DNA of 39,083 nt from a filamentous cyanobacterium Phorm 6. GTDB taxonomy: Bacteria; Cyanobacteriota; Cyanobacteriia; Cyanobacteriales; Microcoleaceae. The notes below the pieces were generated by a model that was not told the origin of the DNA, did not search any database, and saw only the letters and a list, made by a program, of their open reading frames with translations. The position numbers and the translations under genes are program-made. Of this stretch, positions 34,059-39,083 are shown piece by piece (positions within the stretch are counted from its first letter, which is position 1; every line of letters begins with the position of its first letter). The stretch covers positions 1-39,083 of the forward strand of contig PVWI01000018.1 in the NCBI GenBank assembly GCA_003003725.1, read 5' to 3'.

Positions 34059-35198
34059 ATGCGATCGCCAAATTATTTATTCTGCTTCCTAGAAATATTC
34101 TCCAGCGAAGGTGGGATTCAATCCTACGTTAAAGACATCCTGAAAGCTTACCTGTCTGTTACCGCAGAGACAAACTCGCCGCCACAAGCAGAAGTTTTGC
34201 TATTGCGAGATTCCCCAGACTGTCAAAATCCCTTCGAGTCCAAAAATCTCAGATTTCATTACCTCAAAACTGATCCGGTTTGGTTTGGCCGTCTGAATTT
34301 TGCAGCGAGAATACTCATTAACTTAGTCCAAAAACGACCTAAACGAGTTTTTTGCGGTCACATTAACCTCGCACCGCTGATTCAAACTTTGTGCGAACCT
34401 TTAGGTATTCCCTACACGATTTTAACTTATGGCAAGGAAGTTTGGGAAACACTTGGGCCCAAATATCAAATAGCGATGAGCCAAGCTGACAGTATTTGGA
34501 CTATTAGCAGGTATACGCGCGATCACACTTGCTGCAATAATCAATTAAATCCGGCAAAATTCCAGATAGTGCCTTGTGTAGTCGATGAAAATATATTTAC
34601 TATCGGTCTTAAGCCACAAGATTTATTAGCACAATACAATCTGACTGCTGCTAAGATATTGATGACTGTCGCCAGATTGCGATCGACTGATATTTACAAA
34701 GGCGTCGATGTCACAATTAAAGCTTTGCCACAAATAGCCAAAACTTTCCCGAATGTGAAATACTTAGTTATTGGCAGAGGAGACGATCGCCCTAGATTAG
34801 CAAAAATCGCCCAAGATTTGGGAGTTGCCGAAAAAGTAATATTTGCGGGTTTTGTACCGACAGCAGATTTAGCAGCACATTACCAGTTAGCCGATGCTTA
34901 TGTAATGCCCTCCCAGGAAGGCTTCGGTATCGTGTATTTGGAAGCGCTGGCTTGTGGATTACCGGTACTTGCTGGAGACTCGGACGGATCGGCAGATCCG
35001 CTGCAAGATGGTAAACTAGGATGGCGAGTTCCCTACCGAAACTCCGAAGCAGTAGCGGTTGCTTGTGTGGAAATGCTTCGAGGAAAGGATATAAGGTGCG
35101 ATCGCGCTTGGTTGAGGGAACAAACCCTGGCAAGATTCAGTTTTCAATCCCTTTGTCAATCCTTAGAAAGCATTTTTGAATCCTCTGACTCAGATTAA
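34059..35198 (+). CDS. Group 1 (GT4) glycosyltransferase
   Basis: A 379-residue GT-B enzyme that should transfer a sugar from a nucleotide donor. The N-terminal domain has the acceptor-side GGIQSYVKDIL loop (about 18-28). The C-terminal domain shows ILMTVARL (about 200), KYLVIGRGDDRPRL, and EGFGIVYLEALACGLPVL (about 287-304), the E-x7-E donor-phosphate motif of GT4. No signal peptide is present, so it acts on the cytoplasmic face, probably in exopolysaccharide or glycolipid synthesis. Acceptor and donor are not determinable. The ATG at 34059 opens within a HIP1-like GCGATCGCC. Confidence 0.9.
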   Translation: MRSPNYLFCFLEIFSSEGGIQSYVKDILKAYLSVTAETNSPPQAEVLLLRDSPDCQNPFESKNLRFHYLKTDPVWFGRLNFAARILINLVQKRPKRVFCGHINLAPLIQTLCEPLGIPYTILTYGKEVWETLGPKYQIAMSQADSIWTISRYTRDHTCCNNQLNPAKFQIVPCVVDENIFTIGLKPQDLLAQYNLTAAKILMTVARLRSTDIYKGVDVTIKALPQIAKTFPNVKYLVIGRGDDRPRLAKIAQDLGVAEKVIFAGFVPTADLAAHYQLADAYVMPSQEGFGIVYLEALACGLPVLAGDSDGSADPLQDGKLGWRVPYRNSEAVAVACVEMLRGKDIRCDRAWLREQTLARFSFQSLCQSLESIFESSDSD

Positions 35199-35316
35199 CT
35201 TGTAACGTAGAGAGCGGTTTCTGCGTGTACAATGGGAGGGTTAACTCGATCGACCGCCGGAATTTCTGAGTAGGATAGAGTTACGCCTACCTGCAAAGAC
35301 ACCCAAGGAGACTACC

Positions 35317-35697
35317 GTGAACCAAGGCACCCCCAAAATATCTTTAAAGTTACCCCGTATTAGCAATTGGCTGATACTGCTGGGCATCGCCTGTTTGTTG
35401 GTGTCTATTGGTTTGAGTTGGGTAGTTAAATCATTTTTAATTGTAGTAGGTTTGTTGCTGCTGACACCTGTGGTGGCATTTTTCGCCCTTCAGTGGTGGC
35501 TGAAACGCAATTTAATTGAGGACAAATGTCCAGTTTGTCAATACGAATTTACAGCTTTAAATCAAACTCAGTTTCAGTGTGCTAACTGTGGCGAACCTCT
35601 GAAAATAGAACAAGGTCATTTTAGCCGTTTGACACCGCCCGGTACGATCGATGTTACCGCAGTTGAAGTATCATCGGTTCAGCAGTTAGAAGATTAG
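35317..35697 (+). CDS. Membrane protein with C-terminal zinc-ribbon-like motif
   Basis: A 126-residue protein from GTG 35317 with AAGGAG upstream. Two hydrophobic helices (about 18-34, WLILLGIACLLVSIGLSWV, and 38-61) place it in the membrane. A cytoplasmic part with CPVC (70s) and CANC (about 91-94) follows, the four cysteines of a small zinc ribbon. Conserved small cyanobacterial proteins of this shape are of unknown function. It follows the glycosyltransferase by 118 bp, possibly with its own promoter. Confidence 0.72.
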   Translation: MNQGTPKISLKLPRISNWLILLGIACLLVSIGLSWVVKSFLIVVGLLLLTPVVAFFALQWWLKRNLIEDKCPVCQYEFTALNQTQFQCANCGEPLKIEQGHFSRLTPPGTIDVTAVEVSSVQQLED

Positions 35698-35720
35698 TCA
35701 TCAGTCCATCAGTTATAGGT

Positions 35721-35958
35721 TCGATCGTTCGGACTTCAGTCCTTCATGAATGCGGACTAAAGTCCTCACTACAAACCAGGCTCGATCGTTCGGACTTCAG
35801 TCCTTCATGAATGCGGACTAAAGTCCTCACTACAAACCAGGCTCGATCGTTCGGACTTCAGTCCTTCATGAATGCGGACTAAAGTCCTCACTACAAACCA
35901 GGCTCGATCGTTCGGACTTCAGTCCTTCATGAATGCGGACTAAAGTCCTCACTACAAA
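35721..35958. repeat. Four tandem 61-bp hairpin repeats
   Basis: TCGATCGTTCGGACTTCAGT recurs at 35721, 35782, 35843 and 35904, an exact 61-bp period. Each unit holds GGACTTCAGTCC...GGACTAAAGTCC inverted arms and ends CTCACTACAAACCAGG. The copies look identical over their shared length. They fill the space between two convergent genes. Confidence 0.93.
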
Positions 35959-35988
35959 CGAATTTGATGGAGGCGATTGGAGATAATA

Positions 35989-36237
35989 TTACTTTTCCAG
36001 ACGCACTGCGTACCACTGCAAAAACTTTCCAGGCCCGACATCTAATTCACAATAAGTATCAATTAAATACTTAGCTTGAGCTTCCACGCCAACTATTTTA
36101 TCCACATCTTGCGGCAAATCTTCGTGTTCGTCAGCTAAGACTGCTTGCAGCTTTTCTAAGAGTTCCGCCGCAGTCACAAACTGCTCTGGCTGGTTTGTTT
36201 CTAACACTACAAATGTGTCTTCGTCATACAGTGACAT
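35989..36237 (-). CDS. Chlororespiratory reduction protein 7 (CRR7) family
   Basis: An 82-residue soluble protein: MSLYDEDTFVVLETNQPEQF, then AELLEKLQAVL, and the C-terminal CELDVGPGKFLQWYAVRLEK, which is the most conserved part of the CRR7/DUF3571 family. In plants CRR7 is needed for assembly of the chloroplast NDH complex; the cyanobacterial role is less clear. Start ATG 36237. It is divergent from sir, with a 288-bp spacer between them in which I see no clear promoter. Confidence 0.85.
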   Translation of the reverse strand: MSLYDEDTFVVLETNQPEQFVTAAELLEKLQAVLADEHEDLPQDVDKIVGVEAQAKYLIDTYCELDVGPGKFLQWYAVRLEK

Positions 36238-36525
36238 AGTTTCAGATGTTGAGATTAAGTATTTCTAAAGTTTCGTGCAATTAGCCGATCGAACTATACA
36301 GTCTTATTTAGGGCTCGAAGTCCCCAGAGCGATCGTGTTACAATTAAACACCGTCAGAATTCCTATCGGATTACCGTTATTAACTTAGTTGTTAACCGAG
36401 TTGTCAACAAATCCAACAGAGCACTTCTGAGGAAACTTGTCAAGTCTAAAATTTGTCAACTGTAAAACTGTCAAGAAATATCAGACCGATCCTTAATCTA
36501 ATTATAACGGACACTGCACATTCCC

Positions 36526-38517
36526 ATGACTACATCTTCCATTTCAACGCCTGTTGCGCGCAAGCCATCTAAATCAGAAGGCCTCAAAGAACGCAGCAAC
36601 TATTTACGAGAACCCGTTGCGACTGAACTGTTACAAGACACAACCCACTTCACCGAAGACGGGATTCAGATTCTCAAATTTCACGGCTCGTACCAGCAAG
36701 ACAACCGCGACAACCGAGTTAAAGGACAAGAAAAAGATTATCAGTTCATGCTGCGTACCCGCAATCCCGGCGGTTTCGTTCCCCCGCAATTATACCTAGC
36801 CTTAGACAAGCTATCGGAAGAATACGGCAACCACACCCTCCGCGTCACAACGCGCCAAGGTTTCCAAATTCACGGCGTGCTGAAGAAAAATCTTAAAGCA
36901 GTGTTTTCCTCAATTATTAAAAATATGGGGTCAACCTTGGGAGCTTGCGGCGACTTGAACCGCAACGTCATGGCACCGCCAGCACCGTACAAAAATCGTC
37001 CAGAATACGAGTATGCGCTGAAATACGCCAATAATGTCGCCGATTTGCTGACACCGCAAACCGGTGCTTATTACGAGATTTGGCTCGATGGCGAAAAGGC
37101 TGTTTCGGCAGAGGAAGATCCCGCTGTCAAGGCTGCAAGACAGTCAAATGGTAACGGCACAATCTTTAGCGACGACAAGGAAGAACCGATTTACGGCGAG
37201 CATTATATGCCGCGCAAGTTCAAGTGTTCCGTGACAGTGCCGGGAGACAATTCGGTTGATTTGTACTCTCAGGATTTGAGCTTGGTGGTATTTACCAACG
37301 AAGCTGGGGAATTGGAAGGTTTTAATGTGTTTGCTGGCGGGGGTTTGGGCCGCACTCACAATAAGGAAGAGACTTTTGCGCGGCTTGCTGATGAGATTTG
37401 CTATGTTGCCAAGGATGATGTTTACAATTTGGTCAAGGCAATTGTAGCAACCCAAAGAGATTTTGGCGATCGCACAGACAGACGGCACGCGCGGCTGAAG
37501 TACCTGATTAATGACAAAGGTGTACAGTGGTTCCGCGAAAAAGTAGCAGAATATTTTGGCAAGCCCCTAGAAGCGTTTAAACCGCTGCCTGAGTGGAAGT
37601 ATTTGGACTTTTTGGGCTGGCACGAACAAGGCGACGGCCAACTGTTTGTCGGCATTTCTGTCGAAAACGGCCGGATTAAGGATGAAGGCTCGTTTCAGCT
37701 AAAAACGGCTTTGCGGGAAATCGTGCAGAAGTACAATGTGCCGATGCTGGTGACTCCGCACCAAAACGTGATGATTTACGATATTTCACCGGATATCAAA
37801 TCAGAAATTCAGGGCATACTCGATCGATGCGGCATTCAGCGGGAAACGGCGATCGACCCCTTAGTGCGTTATTCTATGGCTTGTCCGGCATTCCCGACTT
37901 GCGGGCTGGCGATTACCGAGTCCGAGCGCGTGATTCCGGCAATTTTAGAGCGGATTCGGGCGAGTTTGACCAAAGTTGGCTTAGAAGACGAGCATTTTGT
38001 GGTGCGGATGACTGGTTGCCCCAATGGGTGCGCCCGCCCTTATATGGCAGAATTGGGGTTTGTCGGGAGTTCGCCGGAATCCTACCAGATTTGGCTGGGC
38101 GGTTCTCCATCGCAAACGCGGCTGGCCAAACCTATTGAAGAAAAGCTGCACGTCAATCATTTTGAAGCTTTTCTAGAGCCAATTTTTGTTTATTTTAAGC
38201 AAAAACGAGAAAAGAGTGAGAGTTTTGGCGATTTTTGCGATCGCGTTGGGTTAGAATCTATCCGTCAATTTGTAACCAATCACCAATCTGCTGACTCGAT
38301 GACAACTGAGATTAATGAATTAGAAGTTACGTCTAGTAACGACGATGAAAACGAGACTGCCACTGCTGGCGGTGGAAAAGTCCGCCGTCGAATCAGCGTC
38401 CGCGACGAAATCTACAACGAGCTCAAAGAAGAAGCCGCCCGTCAAGGCAAGCCAATCACACAGCTAGCTACAGAGGCAATTTCCACTTATTTGAACAAAA
38501 TTAAGGAGGAAGCATAA
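36526..38517 (+). CDS. sir: Ferredoxin-dependent sulfite reductase with C-terminal ribbon-helix-helix-like tail
   Basis: Sir reduces sulfite to sulfide with six electrons from ferredoxin for cysteine synthesis. The 663-residue protein has repeated ferredoxin-like halves with [20 protein letters not shown] and [20 protein letters not shown] (about 90-160). Siroheme/4Fe-4S cysteines lie in [16 protein letters not shown] and [17 protein letters not shown] (about 450-510). After a Glu/Asn/Ser-rich linker, the last 40 or so residues ([20 protein letters not shown], then [20 protein letters not shown]) look like a CopG/Arc ribbon-helix-helix. Start ATG 36526. Confidence 0.95.
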   Translation: MTTSSISTPVARKPSKSEGLKERSNYLREPVATELLQDTTHFTEDGIQILKFHGSYQQDNRDNRVKGQEKDYQFMLRTRNPGGFVPPQLYLALDKLSEEYGNHTLRVTTRQGFQIHGVLKKNLKAVFSSIIKNMGSTLGACGDLNRNVMAPPAPYKNRPEYEYALKYANNVADLLTPQTGAYYEIWLDGEKAVSAEEDPAVKAARQSNGNGTIFSDDKEEPIYGEHYMPRKFKCSVTVPGDNSVDLYSQDLSLVVFTNEAGELEGFNVFAGGGLGRTHNKEETFARLADEICYVAKDDVYNLVKAIVATQRDFGDRTDRRHARLKYLINDKGVQWFREKVAEYFGKPLEAFKPLPEWKYLDFLGWHEQGDGQLFVGISVENGRIKDEGSFQLKTALREIVQKYNVPMLVTPHQNVMIYDISPDIKSEIQGILDRCGIQRETAIDPLVRYSMACPAFPTCGLAITESERVIPAILERIRASLTKVGLEDEHFVVRMTGCPNGCARPYMAELGFVGSSPESYQIWLGGSPSQTRLAKPIEEKLHVNHFEAFLEPIFVYFKQKREKSESFGDFCDRVGLESIRQFVTNHQSADSMTTEINELEVTSSNDDENETATAGGGKVRRRISVRDEIYNELKEEAARQGKPITQLATEAISTYLNKIKEEA

Positions 38518-38569
38518 ACCGATTCTCGATTTTTTGTTCGCATCAAATAGACCTCACACAAAATTAATA

Positions 38570-38638
38570 TAAAGGCAAAGCATTTACAGAAAAAATTAGA
38601 TTTTCAACATAAATCTGGTTGTAAATGCTTTGCCTTTA
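38570..38638 (+). terminator. 18-bp perfect hairpin after sir
   Basis: TAAAGGCAAAGCATTTAC (38570-38587) and GTAAATGCTTTGCCTTTA (38621-38638) are exactly complementary around a 33-nt loop, 53 bp after the sir stop. It could end the sir transcript. The AAGGCAAAGCATT word is also a common cyanobacterial repeat and no T-run follows, so the terminator role is tentative. Confidence 0.5.
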
Positions 38639-38750
38639 AACTTGCCAACAAAAAACCGATCCCCTCTCCTCCTCTCTTCCTCTGCGTTCTCTGCGCTCTC
38701 TGCGGTTAAAGAAAAAAAAGCTAATAGAAAAACGAATAATCCAAAATTTA

Positions 38751-39064
38751 ATGCCCCAACTACAAAGATTAGCAGTTAATGCAGATCAAATTTGCAACAA
38801 TTCAATCAACTTAACCCCCGAACAACAGCATTATTTACATCGCGTGTTGCGACTGAATCAGGGCGATAAATTTATTGCAATGGATGGCCGAGGACATTGG
38901 TGGTCAGCAGTCCTAGAAGCCCAGGAAACAGGCTTAATTGCATCGATAACAGCAGAAATTGCCGTTAACAGGGAGCTGACCGTCGCAGTAACTTTGATGG
39001 CTGCTTTGCCCAAGGGAAACGCCTTTGACGAGGTTGTCAGACAGGCGACGGAGTTGGGAGTGGC
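38751..39064 (+). CDS. rsmE: 16S rRNA (uracil1498-N3)-methyltransferase, 3'-truncated
   Basis: The start of RsmE, which methylates U1498 of 16S rRNA. From ATG 38751 the frame reads MPQLQRLAVNADQICNNSIN, then HYLHRVLRLNQGDKFIAMDG (the PUA-like N-terminal domain, about 28-47) and VAVTLMAALPKGNAFDEVVR then QATELGV, the conserved LPKGxxxDxVVRxATELGV entering the SPOUT domain. About 104 codons are present before the adapter at 39065; the SPOUT knot and SAM site are lost to the contig end. Confidence 0.92.
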
Positions 39065-39083
39065 CTGTCTCTTATACACATCT
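39065..39083. other. Nextera/Tn5 mosaic-end adapter remnant
   Basis: The last 19 bases, CTGTCTCTTATACACATCT, are exactly the Tn5 transposase mosaic end used in Nextera libraries, in the orientation expected at a read's 3' end. They are not genomic and interrupt rsmE. Confidence 0.97.

Noticed and set aside
35721-35958. Possible CRISPR array
   Set aside because: The 61-bp units are identical throughout; no variable spacers.
38858-39079. Minus-strand frame starting MYKRQ
   Set aside because: Its start codon lies in the Nextera adapter and the rest is antisense to rsmE.

Overview
The window reads as a contig of a filamentous, non-heterocystous cyanobacterium of the Microcoleus/Oscillatoria type. 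Support for this comes from very frequent HIP1 octamers (GCGATCGC), heptameric short tandem repeats, a high-light-inducible protein, ferredoxin-type sulfite reductase, a CRR7 homologue, DUF3611, cyanobacterial-type MreBCD and many hairpin repeats in the intergenic spaces. The genus is inferred from style, not proven. The last 19 bases (39065-39083) are the Tn5/Nextera mosaic end, so the right edge is a sequencing-adapter remnant and the genome sequence stops at 39064.

Layout: 1-5 kb holds the tail of a possible EamA transporter, a spermidine-synthase-like protein, a short promoter-terminator unit, a decayed merR regulator, two small membrane proteins (one an HLIP), a DUF3611 protein and a RodZ-like membrane HTH protein. 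5-13 kb holds speA (arginine decarboxylase), a 199-bp tandem repeat, a sugar-nucleotide pyrophosphorylase, scpA, a DUF3153 lipoprotein and a TldD/PmbA protease-like gene. 13-18 kb holds a P2-type cation ATPase and an adenylate cyclase gene split by an 87-bp TA-flanked miniature transposable element. 18-24 kb holds a TPR protein, ssb, the mreB-mreC-mreD shape operon, a HAD phosphatase and argB. 24-28 kb holds an Rpn-family nuclease, a three-gene membrane/YtxH/DUF948 group, msrA and a 44-residue conserved protein. 28-32.3 kb holds a KAS III-diiron oxidase fusion, a translationally coupled partner of unknown function and a divergent winged-helix/GNAT-like gene. 32-39 kb holds serS, a GT4 glycosyltransferase, a zinc-ribbon membrane protein, crr7, sir with a ribbon-helix-helix tail, and a truncated rsmE.

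Most genes are housekeeping and stand alone or in short operons. Clear co-operating sets are mreBCD (cell shape), the YtxH/DUF948 envelope group, and the KAS III-oxidase fusion with its partner. The fusion set is the best candidate for an uncharacterised pathway. The best-supported new observation is the miniature element in the cyclase gene: removing 87 bp plus one TA copy restores one continuous reading frame exactly.

A recurring hairpin family (cores like GGACTTTAGTCC / GGACTAAAGTCC within GTAGTGAGG...CCTCACTAC) appears at five loci, three of them expanded in tandem. Together with two TA-flanked miniature elements, a nested palindromic element at 26.65-26.83 kb and several heptamer runs, the spaces are full of mobile or slippage-prone DNA. 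No tRNA, rRNA, CRISPR array or full-length transposase gene was seen.
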